DNA of 64,000 nucleotides from Rhypophila decipiens (taxonomy: Eukaryota > Ascomycota > Sordariomycetes > Sordariales > Naviculisporaceae). A program made the translations under genes and the position numbers. The stretch is taken from the NCBI GenBank assembly GCA_033297075.1, contig MU858052.1, forward strand, positions 248,001-312,000, read 5' to 3'. The notes under the pieces are model-generated. The model was not told where the DNA came from, ran no database searches, and was given only the letters and a program-made list of their open reading frames with translations. Shown here piece after piece: positions 24,390 to 36,500 of this stretch (positions are counted from its first letter, which is position 1; every line of letters starts with the position of its first letter).

Positions 24390-27300
24390 TCAAGTCATGT
24401 TCATCGTCGATGTAGGTGGAATGGAGGTCGGGTAGTAACCGTTCGATGTCGGCTTACCCTCGAATCGACCGCAGCGTGCGGTGAAAAACGACGGGCTGGG
24501 GTAAAACAGGCTCGGCAAGGGGTCGCTCTCGGGCTTCACCTTGGTCGGGTCGAACGAGTTTCCTAGGGCCGGTGTGTGGTTGCTTTCAGCCTCGCTGCGT
24601 CCAGTAGAATACAGCTCGACTGGATGGTGGCGGTGATCTTGATGATCGCTTTCGTAAAGTGGGGTAGGATAGTACTGGTAGCCCTTGGTCGAAGCAGAGA
24701 GCACTTTCTCGTCCTCGGGCGATATCATCTGATCTATTCCAAGATCATGACCATGGTGCCGCCCGCCGCCATAGCCGCCAGGCCTCGGGTCGTATGTATT
24801 CGGATATCCGGGCGTCATCATTGATGAGCCCGGGCCGTAATCGCCGGAACCGATCATGCCTTGGTTATATCCTCCGCTGATACTACCTCCACCAGAGCCC
24901 CCTGGCCCACTGCTTGTGCTGCCTCGTCGTTCGGTCTGGTAGTGGCCAGGAGAACGGCCGCGCACGATCATCTTGGCCGATTTCCTGAAGGCGATCTTGA
25001 CGTATTGATCTCCTCCGTTCTGCCCGCCACAATCGGCCCACAGTTCCACGAGGAGATGGTAATACTGCTGGGCGGCGCGTCTCTTGCCGTTGTTGGCAGT
25101 CGCTTGTTTGAACTGGATGCGCTCGAACGTGTGTTCAGTAGGAGCCGAGTTCTGTGGGGCCCCGTAGGGTGGATAGTTGTCGCGCGGCATTCCGACATTG
25201 GGATCCGGTGCTCCATACATGCTGTTGTTGAGAGGATGATGGCTCGGCTGGGGGGCTTTGGGTGAGAGACGAACTTTCTCGGGCTTAGCAACAGGCCCCT
25301 TATCTCGCTTCGGGGTGTGCTGTACGAGCTCGATGGCCTGGTTGTCACTGTCGGCCACAACGGCCGAAATGGACATGGCAAACCCATAGACGGGGAGAGC
25401 CTGTTGGTGTCCAGTCTGCATGAACTGTAGCTGTGCGTTGGGAAAAGCCGAAGGTGAGGGATTCAGCGAGAAGGAGCAGACGCAAGAGAAATAGTTGCGC
25501 CGATAGCATGTCCAATGGTCCTCGGCAAGAAAGAAGCCTTTGTCGATGACTCCGTTGATGTCGGCCTTGATAATAGTTCCACTGGGGTCGTTCAAGGACA
25601 GAATTCCGAGCGATGTCATGCTGTTGAGCGGAGGGATGTTTTGTTGGGACTTTGGCCCCCCGTAGCTGTCCATCTTGATGGGATAGTTGGGCTGAGGTGA
25701 CAGAGGGTGGCGTCGCTGAAGTGACTGGTAGTTTGGAGAGCGCGAGATGTGGTCTGGCTGTCTCCTAAAGGCCGGCGGCGAAGTTGTGTAGATGTCTCTG
25801 GTGAGCTGAGGTCCTGGGTGTGGCAACGTCGTGGAGCGGGCATGCGCCATACCCGGGGCGGAGGTACTACTGCTACAGCTGTAAGCTCTGGGGGAGCTCA
25901 GGTATGCCATGAGAGGGACTGGTGGGCGGCAAGGTTGAAGATATAAAAAACGGTTACATACTTGGAGCCCAGCCGATGAGACCTGACATCCAGAGGACCA
26001 AAGACGTTAGACGTTGGCGGGAAAAAGTGGTTGCTCTCAGGGGCGAAGCTGGGAGCAGACTGAGGAATCGGTGGGATTAAGTGCACTGGTAGGAACCCTC
26101 CCGAGGGCTGAGCGGGTGCCTCAGTGGTTGACAACGAGTCTTGGGTATAGCTATAAGGTGCCGGCGCAGAGCAGTTAGCAGGCGTGCCCTACCACGGAGA
26201 AGGGAGTCAAGACCATGCAAGAGGACGCTGGAGACAAGCCAAACGGCGATGTGTATGTGCGGTTCTGGATGACCAGGAGGCCAGGTAGAAGCACCTAGCA
26301 GCAGCACAGGGCGACGAGACCGAGACTGGAAGCCCAAGGTGCCGACGACCACAGCACAATTTGGCCGTACCCGCCGCGCTGTACTCTTGTGTGGCGTTGC
26401 CCGCGCAAAAGACTGGTGCAAGGTAAGACGGGGGTCGTACTGCCAACTTGGCGTTGCACAAGGACCAGCACCGATACAAAATCGGGTGCGCAACCGTACA
26501 GCGCTTGCGGCAGTGGGCGGAACAACACTAATAGGTTACTGCTCCCAGCTGTGTATGTATGTGTCTGTGTGTGTCCATGTCTCCACAAACCACAGGCACG
26601 AAACTGGCCAAAAGTGCAATTGTAGAACCGAGGGAGGGGGTGGGAATGGGATAGCCAAGGCAAATAATAGACAGATACATGTAGTAGCAGTACCGAGGGC
26701 GAGGAATGAAAGAACAGCAGCGAGGTAAGCAAGGCAAAGGCAGGGACGAGGACGGGGGAACTTGCTTCGGAGTCACAGCTTGACCGTCTCGCAACTTGCC
26801 AACGGATTGAACCGATAGTGCTGAAGGAAAGGCGGCGGAAAAGGTCTTGGGTTCGTGGTGGCTGACGAAATCGAAGAGGCCACTGCCCACTTCGGCAAAG
26901 TAAAAGGAAAACAATGATAACAATGATCGGGAGGAAAATGGGAGTGACGGTGATTTAGCTTTTTTAAGTACCGGGCAGCCTTTCCCGCCCTCCACCAGCG
27001 CTCCAGTCAATTCTGCGAGAGCCCGCAGCGCAAGAAGGAAGCAGCTCAATGGAAGGTTGGATGTGCAGATTGGCTGCGGTGCTGCTAGGGTGTGGTGCGG
27101 TGCAGTGCAGTGCGGCATAAAATGCAGGGAATAAATGGCAAACGGTGCAAGTGGAAGGTACTGTACAGATTACCATAACAGCGGGCTGTAACAGAGGGAA
27201 GGTACATGTAACAGGGAGTACTGTACATACATACATACAGTACCCATCCGTACCCTACCTGCTGCACATAAGCTTGCCTTTTCTTAGGTAGCAGCAGCCT

Positions 27301-27468
27301 GGGAACCGACCGACAGCTTGAACATCGAACTCGAGTGTGAAAGCAGAGCCAATGGAAAAGCACGTCGCGATTCGTAAGGTTGGAAAAATTATAAAACAGA
27401 ACAACTGAAAAGAAAGGAAAAAAAAGAACACAGGATACGTACCGCATATCGAGGTATTCCTCGAAGTC
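24390..27468 (-). CDS. vib-1: NDT80/PhoG-type transcription factor, VIB-1/XprG-like (5' end incomplete)
   Basis: Minus strand. Supported exons are 27468-27443, 26150-25962 and 25887-24390, giving 570 residues without a start codon. The NDT80 p53-like DNA-binding domain spans exon 3, from about the GFFLAEDHWTCYRRNYFSC segment through SISAVVADSDNQAIELVQHT to KRRAAQQYYHLLVELWAD and SAKMIVRGRSPGHY. The QHTPKRDKGPV stretch is typical of VIB-1/XprG rather than meiotic Ndt80. The Gly/Ser-rich C-terminal half looks disordered. Known relatives control heterokaryon-incompatibility genes, extracellular proteases and starvation response. The first supported exon is 26 nt (DFEEYLDM) and precedes a 1,292-nt intron; both sides have GTACGT/TATAG ends and phase 2. 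Its own 5' edge looks like an acceptor (CTAAC then CAACAG), so an earlier exon with the ATG must exist. Phase-compatible candidates are at 29179-29162 and 28753-28724, but neither is proven. Confidence 0.82.
26151..27442 (-). other. Long 5' intron of the VIB-1-like gene
   Basis: 1,292 nt between the DFEEYLDM exon and the next exon, far longer than any other intron in the window. The 3' end has GCTAAC about 27 nt before TATAG. Long frames inside it (such as a 196-codon ATG frame at 27118-26528) have no domain and are treated as non-coding; short upstream frames could still act in translational control if this is partly 5' UTR. Confidence 0.6.
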
Positions 27469-30003
27469 CTGTTGAGCAGCACATGGTTAGAACACCATTC
27501 TTATTATCATGATAATTGAGATTGTTTATATGAGATGACTCGAGGTAGGTCTGGTGTTGGTCGAGTCTGATGTTCCCCGCCTAACAAAATGGAGGGGTGA
27601 CCAGGAAAAAGGGCCAGAGGGCAAGTCGCAGAGAGGACGCAAATCTCCCTCGTCATCTTGAGACAATCAAAGTAATTTCGACATGATTACGGAAGCCGGG
27701 GTCTCATATGTCTTCGAGCAAGCCGGTAAGAGACGGAAAGTGTGACTGCAACCTGTGGCGTGGCCTTGGTGATGTTAGCAATAGGCACACCGGCCTTTCA
27801 CAGTCTTGTCAATTGCAGGAGGGGGAAATTGATGGGATTAAAAAGAACAAGGGAACAAGGGGGGCAGGAGCGTAGAGTGGGGACGTGTATCAGAACGTGT
27901 GCGTGTGTGGGAGCATGTGTAATAGGTATTGTGGTTGAAATGAGCAAGGAGACGAGCAGCATGTTTGCGCTGTGGGATTGAATCTGTACAGTACAGATGG
28001 TAATGAGGTGAGCGAAGAATTGAAACCCTGAAGAAACTTGGATGCCGAGTTTGGCGGGTCCTTCCCCGCCTCTCAGTGACCCAATTTGATGCCGTTTGCC
28101 AGTGTCTCCTCTCTTGCTGAAAAGTCGCCGTGCACACCAGCAACTGTACAATGGGGTACCATGAGAGAACGCAAGGGTACATCGAGTCCTGAGTAGGATG
28201 TGCAGCCAGCCGTTCTAGGAGCAGACACGCCCAGTCGGAACCGAAGAACATGAAGTAGCAGTATGTTGAAGAGGTGTACGGGGACGTCCTCTAACAAACG
28301 GATGCACTTGATGTTGTACAGACCCGTAGACCCACATCAAGGGCTGCATCATGTATCCTGCACAAGACCCCTTTACGGTACGATGGGTCCATTACTCCCC
28401 AGCAAGGGACCCAAAAACAAAACAACCTCAGTTGCCAGCTCAAGACCAAAGGCGGGCGGCGGCGGAACCGGCTCGTCAAAAGAGAGGAAAGCAACGTGTA
28501 GCTCTTGTGAAGCGGCCGGAGAACCAGACTTTTCTAGTCCGTTGCTGCACGGGCACGTGGAGTTGAGTGAACGTCACTCCGATCCGTCTCAACTCATTGA
28601 CGGAACGGGACGGGACAGGGTGGATGAGCAGAGAGGTGAAGTGAAAGTGATGCGCCAGCCTTGCCGGCAGGTATAAGGCTTGGGGGCAGAATTTTTGAAC
28701 AAGGATTCTAGAGATTTGACTGACCTTTAAGGTTATAAGACGAGCAGCTCTCATTTCCAATCTTCCGCGGCTCTTAGCGGCTGCAGCCCTCCGTCATGGC
28801 TCGCGCACTCCCGTGCTATCGAAATGGGCAGCTGAGAAGGGCCATTCTGTTGGTCCTGACTTTATTCGTGGTAATTGCGGTTGAGATTGATGTCATCATC
28901 GTGGCCCAGGGAACGGAGGGTGAGATTCGCCATGGTCCGGTTGGTTTGGTTGCCTTAAATTGACTTGGGAGATGTATCCGTACACGGTCTGTAATTGCTT
29001 CCCGGAAGGAGGTACCGTAACTAGCGGCTTCGGAACGTCCCGCGAAAATACAATACAGACCTCGACCCATCGAGTGTAGGAGCAGCCACGACCAGCCAAA
29101 CAAATGAAAGTCGAATACAAGTGAAAAAAAAAGAGAAGGATCAAGGAAAACAAAAAGTCACCTTGTGCTGTTGAGTCATATCAGCCTCCCCTCTTCTCGC
29201 AGCAAGCGAGACTTCACTCCGAAGAGGATCAGTGAATGGATACGGCGCCTAGAGACGAATTCGAGGTCAGCTGTGCACAAGTTTCCACACCAGACGCCTG
29301 TGCTTGGGCTGCCACGCCTCATACAGGAAATTCGGCAAGGCAGGCCACCACAGTTGAAAACCAGAACACCACACGATCATTTTGATCAGTTTCCCACCAT
29401 CTTGGGGGCCTGGGAACTTGGGGTTGGAAAGTTTAGCGGGTCTGATACCTGGCTTTCGGCAAGTCTCCGAAAAGGCATCATTCAGACCCTGCAATTGGCT
29501 GAGAGCTTACATAGCAGCCACCACAGGGCTAGCCTGAAAACGAGGCCGCTATAACCCGTAATTCGTATCCTTGAGCTTCACCTGCTCCCGTCGATGGCTT
29601 GCTGTGCTTGATGGGATTGGCTCACTAACCTTCAGGCCGACCCCCCTGGTCACGCTAAGCTCCGATTCTACAACTTCTTGACGTTCAAACAACGAGGTCC
29701 AGTTTTTTCGTGCTTCGTGATCTGGCTCCATCGAATCGTGGTTAGCATTTGTATTCTCCGAGGTCAATCCCAAAGAGTGGGCTTGCAGCAGAGTGGGCAC
29801 AGGAAGCTTTCAAGTTCGGATGCGACTTGGAAACTCGAAATTAGGTAAGCTGCCTGATATCCGCAGCAGTGGTATCGCAGGCTGCGAAGTTGGAGCAGTG
29901 AATCATTCAGCACGCCAGTAAGCAAGCATTGCTAATATGAAGCGGGCTGAACACGAAGGTCGGGATTGAATGGGGACCATCAACCCGATCTTATGCTCTA
30001 GCG
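27469..30003. other. Probable 5' region of the VIB-1-like gene
   Basis: No independent gene is supported. On the minus strand there are two ATG-plus-donor candidates for the missing first exon: ATG at 29179 followed by AAG|GTGACT, and ATG at 28753 followed by AAG|GTCAGT. Both end in phase 0, as required. Confidence 0.35.
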
Positions 30004-30576
30004 TCAGAAGCATTCTTCTCTGTCCCGGGCGATGATCTGTTCAAGGCCAAGTCGTGCTTCGTCCTCGAGGTGCAGAAAGGTATGCAAGCCAGGGAGAATA
30101 CGGAGAGTGGACCGGGTCGGGTCCTCGTTTTCTTCCTTTGGCCTCGCGCTCCATCCGATTCGCTCGAAGCAGATCTGCCACTTTTCCAAGGATGAACGAG
30201 ACGAGGAAGAACTGAGAATCGTGGGTGGCGTCATGGTGTTGCTGCGATTTCCATATCGTAGTACCATATCAAAGGCGTCTGGCCAAGAAAAAGTAGAAAA
30301 GAAAAGAAGAAGGAGAATAAGAACTCTATGCTCACCTTGTCTCGGTCCGGAAGAGTTTGTGGTGTCGAGTTGTATAGGTCCTGCACAGAAGCGGTGGGAT
30401 TTTCTTTCCGATTTCGAAAACTGATCCGACACAGACACGCCGTGCAAGCTGGACGAGTGCAGGATCTCAGATGGCAAAGTTGTCAAGTATATACCCTCGC
30501 TGCAAATTTGGCGTGTTGGTGGCTTGGAAGCATCGCACAGAGGTCCGCGGCAGTAAAGGCCAAAGATAAAAGACAA
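30004..30576 (-). CDS. Possible small uncharacterised gene (5' end uncertain)
   Basis: I do not recognise the product. An open frame ends at 30004. It contains a textbook 57-nt intron, 30335-30279 (GTGAGC, pyrimidine tract, GGCCAG), whose length is a multiple of three. The last 60 or so codons favour C/G at the third position and read as a globular protein: SLEKWQICFERIGW, then TRSTLRILPGLHTFLHLEDE and ARLGLEQIIARDREECF. If the ATG at 30267 is the start, the product has 87 residues and the intron lies in the 5' UTR; otherwise translation enters from exon 1, whose upstream limit I could not fix. It could be a conserved fungal small protein or a gene remnant. Confidence 0.35.
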   Translation of the reverse strand: MSFIFGLYCRGPLCDASKPPTRQICSEGIYLTTLPSEILHSSSLHGVSVSDQFSKSERKSHRFCAGPIQLDTTNSSGPRQGEHRVLILLLLFFSTFSWPDAFDMVLRYGNRSNTMTPPTILSSSSSRSSLEKWQICFERIGWSARPKEENEDPTRSTLRILPGLHTFLHLEDEARLGLEQIIARDREECF

Positions 30577-33500
30577 GAAGACGGGTTATGCGAGGAGGCT
30601 CAACTGAGGTACAGAGGTCACACAGAGGTGAGCAATTGTATATCCAGCTTCCTCTGTTTTGCAGTGGCAAGCGATCCGATGGTGAGAAAATCGAAAGACC
30701 TCCCGAGCATGGTAAGTATTCTGGGGAGGGACCCTTATGTCTTCTTAAACCCCAGCCTGGCCAGAGCTGGTCGCGCAGAGTTTTGAGACAACAGCTATGG
30801 GACACATGGTGTGGACCGCCGTGGAGAAGGCTCGACACTCGCGGGGTTCTTGCTTTCAAGATTAAGACAGCAATTCTTCCCCATACGCTCGTCCAATCTG
30901 GACTAGTGGTAGAATACAATTCTACTTCGGTTTCATAATTACTGGCGGATACATCATCTCAAGGTGGCTCCTGGCTGTCTGGAGGCGCAACCAGCCTCCC
31001 CCAGTCAGCAGAGATTGGGCCAAAGGACCGCGCTGGACAATCAAAGCAACGAGCCGCTGAAATGCAGGGCGAGGGTTCGTGTCGTCTTGCTTGCTGTTGC
31101 AGCTAGGCAAACCGTCCAGCTGCTCGCCACCGGTGACGCTTCAATCCGTCCTATGCCTGAATAGTAGAGCGCTCAGATCTCATCGAGGTCCGGTGATGGT
31201 GGGCCTGCGTTCATGTTCCTGTAGTGTCAGCGGGGCCAGCTCACGCTCAAGGCAGATGAGATTGTCGACCCCAGGGCCTGCATGGACAGAGATGGGTCCA
31301 GTCTGTTGTCAGGGCCTCAAATCCTCGCCCTGAGGTACTATCCTTCGCCTGGGGCTGGCTTCTGCGGAAACGTCGACTTCCATGCATGAGACATGCAAGT
31401 ACCCTACCGTCAAGGACTTCCACGATGCGCCACAAACACCTGGTTTGATTGAAAGGGGATCAGCACCGCCTAGATAGTCTAGAGACGGGTAGCCGCAGCC
31501 GGATGACAGGCTTTGAACGATTCCAATTCTGTCCAGCTTCGTCATGATCGGATAGCCGTCTCCAGATTTCGTTCCTGCCTTGTGGTGCCTTTGCTACAAG
31601 TCCCTAAGCTGCACTGTGGATATTCAGACCTGGGAGTGTACCTTTCCAGTAGAACGTCACAGGGAAGAAAACCTCCAGGTGCTCAAGGGCCAGGCCAAGT
31701 GGTTCGGTTCGGTTAACCATGTTGGAAGATGATTCCACCAGTCGAAATCTCTCGACTTGAAATTCCCTAATCCGAGAGAAGAAGGAAAGATACAACTAGA
31801 TGCGCATTCAGGTGCAGGAAAATGTGTCGTGCTTTCCGACTACAGGCTTGACATGCTCGGCAACGGCCGAACAAAACCATGCTAGAGCAAATCAGAAACA
31901 GGGCCATACAGACTCGTGGTACTTCAAGCTGTTCATCCGACACGTGAGAAGTTAAGGGGCTAGTCTTTGCGCACGGCAAAAAGGTGCACTTCCTTCTTGA
32001 AGTAAAGCCTCCGGAATCTCGAGGCCGTTGGAGTGGCCAGGGCCCATACGTCCGTTACCGGGATCTGATGCACGCCATCGAACAAGCACGCACCACCATC
32101 TGGGATCTGGCAGGGTAGTGCTAAGTCTTCGCTCCTTCTTCTATTGTTCTTCCATTTATAACCTGTGCAGGGGAGGCGGTTTTGATCCACCTCCGGGCCA
32201 ACCAGGGGCAGAAGATGGCAGTCTGGATCGCTATTGCTTATCAGGCCCAGCTGAGCAAACGGACGGATCACACAGGGATGCCGGTACTCAACATTCGCCT
32301 GTTGTCAGTACCCGGCCCGACACCTACCCAAGGCCAGGAAACCTAGCTGCGTAGGCACGTAGGGTGCTGACCCGGTGACGAGCAGAGGAAACTGCTTGTG
32401 GGGGAAAACACGCCGATTGCCAAGGCTTTGATGGGGAAGAAGGCCCGGGACTTTTCGTGCTGCTCCAGTGCCCGCCCAAGATGAGCTGATCCGCCCGTTG
32501 GCCTGTCCAGTAACTGGAGGGACCGTACAATTTGCTAAATGTCGTTTGTGCAGGTTCCCGTCTCCTGCAAATAGGCGCATTTGAGCAGCCACCAATCCAA
32601 TAGGAGGGCCGTATAGAATGGAGCCTTCTTCTGGGAAAGAGGGAAGCCGTCCCATTGTTTCAGATCCGATAGTCTTTCGGCCGTTGCTCCTCGAGCTAGA
32701 GTCTGCAAGGGAGGTCTCGGCGATGATTGGCTAAATCGAGTGTGTAGATAAAATGACGACAGTGATCAAGTACAAGAAACGTCCTGCTAGTGGCGCTTGC
32801 GATGCAGCAGGTGCTGGTCGCGCCTGGCTTCCCCGAAATAGAAGTAACATCTCCCCTGTTGCGAGACAAATTTCGAATGTTCTGGTAGAGTACGGAGGCG
32901 AGCAAACTCCTTTTTGGCAATTCGAATTCCGGACGTGGCCTTATCCTTTCTCCTTGCGAACGGAAGTCGCTTGGTTACCCCCAGATATGCCCCTCCAACA
33001 ATTAAGGGTGTGCCCGAGTCAATCCTTGCATATGAGTGCGGCCACAGGTGAAGTTACAGCACCAACTGAAATTGGCTCAAGGTCCGACAGCTACTTTCAC
33101 CTTGTTTCTGTCTCTCGCAGTGTCCAAGGGAGATCCACAGTGGGCAGGAAGCCGGGTGTTGGAGCATCGGACGGCCTGGTCTTGTTCAGCACCGCCGTCC
33201 CTCCACTACAGCCGCGGCAATGACCTAGCACTCCTAGACAGCCATCGGTGGCCGTGGCACGGCATTGGCAGTCTGCAAGCCTCCCTTCAGTCGCCGGATG
33301 ATTGCCACATTGAATCGTCAAGGTGATTGGCATACACGGCGCCCTCGGGGCTTGTCGTGCGCACCCCATCCTCTTCCACACCTGCTCTCGCTGAGATTCA
33401 GATCTTGTGCCAGGTGACACATCATCTTCTCCCCAGCTTTCTTTGATGAAATCCAGGGTCTTTAGAAGGACGGAGGACAACCAAGCCATGAGACTAGATA

Positions 33501-36500
33501 GGGTCGAGCAGATTTGTTTCACCTTTGAGCAGTCTGGCAGATGCATGAACGCATCCACAAGGCTCATTGCGCAGCGCGACCTTGCTCCGGAAAGGTTACC
33601 GATCGAAGGAGAGACCAAGCCACGGCCGGCCACGTGAGGATTATCTGCTTTGGACGAGGATCTCCAATATGCCTGGGTGACAGTGACGGCTGTCAGGAGT
33701 GTAGATGGACATGATAGTCTACGCTCTGCATAGAGTCGTACACTGGACGATTGAGCTGGGCCAGCACCAGTTGTGGAGACTTGAGACTTGGGCCCAGATA
33801 CAGCCTACATGTAACTTGTCAACCAAGGGTGCCAGACCTGGTATTAGATTGATGCAAACGTGTCCCGGTCATGAGTTTACCAATTTCATTCGAGAAAGGC
33901 GTGGATCGAACCGAGGCTCAACCTGGCTGTCATGCCAGGATCCGGAGTCGACGAGAATGAAGCCAGAACAAAATACGAGTGGGAATCCTCCTTGTGACGT
34001 ACTGGTATCGTATGTACAGCGTTTTTATGGTGGGATGCTGCTCGATGGAAGCTTTTATTGGTAATAATCGGGGGTCATCTCGAGGAGTCGAATGGAACTG
34101 TTTGAATCGGAGAGGAGCCATCAACCGGGAGGACCCGATCCGCCAGTTTCTTCGTCGTTGTGAGCGCTCTAAACCTAATTGAGTTAGCGAGTTGCTGCGG
34201 GGACTCATCGCCAAGCACCATCCGTCCCAAGTTCCCGTGCGGCAACTTTTAGTCTCAGTCGACTAGCGGGACACACTAGCGCGCAGTTTTGCTGTTCAGC
34301 GAGCCACCGGCTTTGTGAGAGGCCGGTTGTGCAGGTCTTCTCCACTATTCTCTGGTCTCCAACACCCTTGCTGCCAAGTCCATCAACGACCATCCGGACT
34401 GAAGAACTCTCGAAGCAGTCCTCTTTTTCCCTCTCCTGCAGAATATGGAGCAAAAGACCTCGTAATTCTAGTTCGGCAAGAGCAAGAATCCGAAGGAAAG
34501 CGACCGGCTTACAAGTTTTGGCCATCGAAAGGATTTTCTGGGCTGGAAATGTCCCTTCCCGACCGTGTCGAGTGGCGGGCCAGTGAAATGGGCAGCTCAT
34601 ATTACTGCCGTATGGAGGAAGTAGCTGCCAGCTGCCCACCCAAACTCGCGAAGGTTGTGGTCTAGGAGGCGCCTGTATGGAATCTGTCTGCTCTCTTGAC
34701 AAATCTCGAGGTCGTTGTCCGCCTCATGCCAGATATTTTTCAGGCCGCCCGGTACCAGAACGCTGTGCAGGGGACTTTCAAGAAGTCGGATCCGATCCAT
34801 CACCACTTATACTATTCCCTCAAGTCGACAAGTTTGAGAGATTGGACTAGGAGGATGATCGAAAAGATTCGTACTATCGATATACTCGCACCCGATCACC
34901 GAACTCGGGCGCTATGGTCTCGGTTCTGTCACCGGGTTCATCTTTGTCTGGATTGGTCTGGCCAGCTATCGAGCCATCCAATCCGGCCAATCCATCCGAT
35001 CAGTTAAGTTTTGATCTGCCAGCTTGGTCTTCAATCCTGGATGCAGCCGAACGCTCGACCAACCCCGCTTCTCCGGCCGTCACTGGCAGTCCTTCATGGG
35101 ACTATTCACCTCATGGTCGATCTAGATGTAATCCATTATCCTTGTCAAAAGCTCACCGGTCGCTCGTCTCATTACCATACCCGGACGGCACTCTCATACG
35201 TCCGATAAAATAATTGGCTTACTCCAGCTTTGGCGTCATCAAGCCAGAGGGTGTGAAGAAAGGGAGCCTGGAAACATGTGTGCCAGAACATTGCCTGGTC
35301 AATGCTTTATATGGGCGTTCAAACCGGTGTCCCGTCTCTTACTGCGTCTTTGGTCGTACTTTTCGGTACTGAAGCATTCATACTCGCCATCTAATCACAT
35401 CGCAGCCGACCGACAATGACCATGACCGCCGACTGGTATTGTTGTTTAAGAACTACTGGTTCCTCTTTACTTTCTGATCTTGAGAGAAAAAAGGACGCGG
35501 AAATTAACCTCACAGCAATCTCAACCTGGTGCGGTGTGGAAATCTTGAAGCGTCCGGCGGCACTGCCTGCCATCGTGAGCTTCTTTGGAGAGCGGCCATT
35601 CCATGTCGCAACTGCCCCTACCCTTCAGCATCCGGGCAATGACAAGACAACCGTCGCTTTGGATGCATCATTGATGCCCGACATGCTCGTTTCTCGTAAT
35701 GATCTTGAGTGCGCATACTGTCATTTTAACAAGTTCACGACTGCCTCGTTTTGATACCGCAGTTGCCGATCATCAGAAGGTCTGATGGTGCTTCTCAGGA
35801 GTGAACCTGGTCCAGACGCGTCTCCTTGAAGCACAAAGTGCCGTTCAGACATCTTGTCACCCCGACATGTCATGGTACAAGAGAGGTACATGCGTCCCAA
35901 GATAGGTACTCGACCCGTGTGGAAGATGATCTTGAGTTTGAGGCCTGGAGACTTCACCATGAGAATCTCACCATCGTGACTTCGCCCAGCCATTGGAAGC
36001 TTCGGGTCAAGACAGCACCAGGCCTGAATCCAAAATCCTGGGCCATTTCTTGGCATCATTCCAGCCAACGGATGCTGTAGAGGTTGACTGGACTTTCTCG
36101 ACTTTCAAGAATATCGCTTCAAATTTCTACAGAATCGCAATCTGAGCACGCGAAGGAGACAGTGCACCGACTCTTGTCGAACTATGCTCTGTCCTGAAGG
36201 AACTGATTACAAGAGTATGGTCCGAGGCATGCAATACAAGGCTTGACCGACAGCGCGGCTCAGGGCCATTCGAGGGCTCACGGCAAGTGTCTTGTGATCA
36301 ACAAATTGGGTTCTGAGCACCACCTGAGTCTCTTCTTACAGCCCCGCAAAGGACTAGACTATAATGCCTCACTACTCGAGGCCTTCGCGACTCTTCTCCT
36401 GAAACCCAGTCATCGCTTGCCCATCCTGTTGATCCTGTTCTATGGAGGAATTCCACCCGGAGGCATGCAAAACGCCCAAAAGAGATAATACCTGGCCCAG

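Noticed and set aside
25898..25960. Use of the ATG at 25910 as the start of the VIB-1-like protein
   Set aside because: It falls within a 74-nt phase-compatible intron with good ends; upstream exons are protein-like and join in frame.
26528..27118. 196-codon minus-strand ATG frame
   Set aside because: Lies inside the long intron of the VIB-1-like gene, is Ser/Leu/Cys-rich low-complexity, and has no domain.
34205..34702. 165-codon minus-strand frame
   Set aside because: No recognised domain, no start context and no splice-compatible neighbours.
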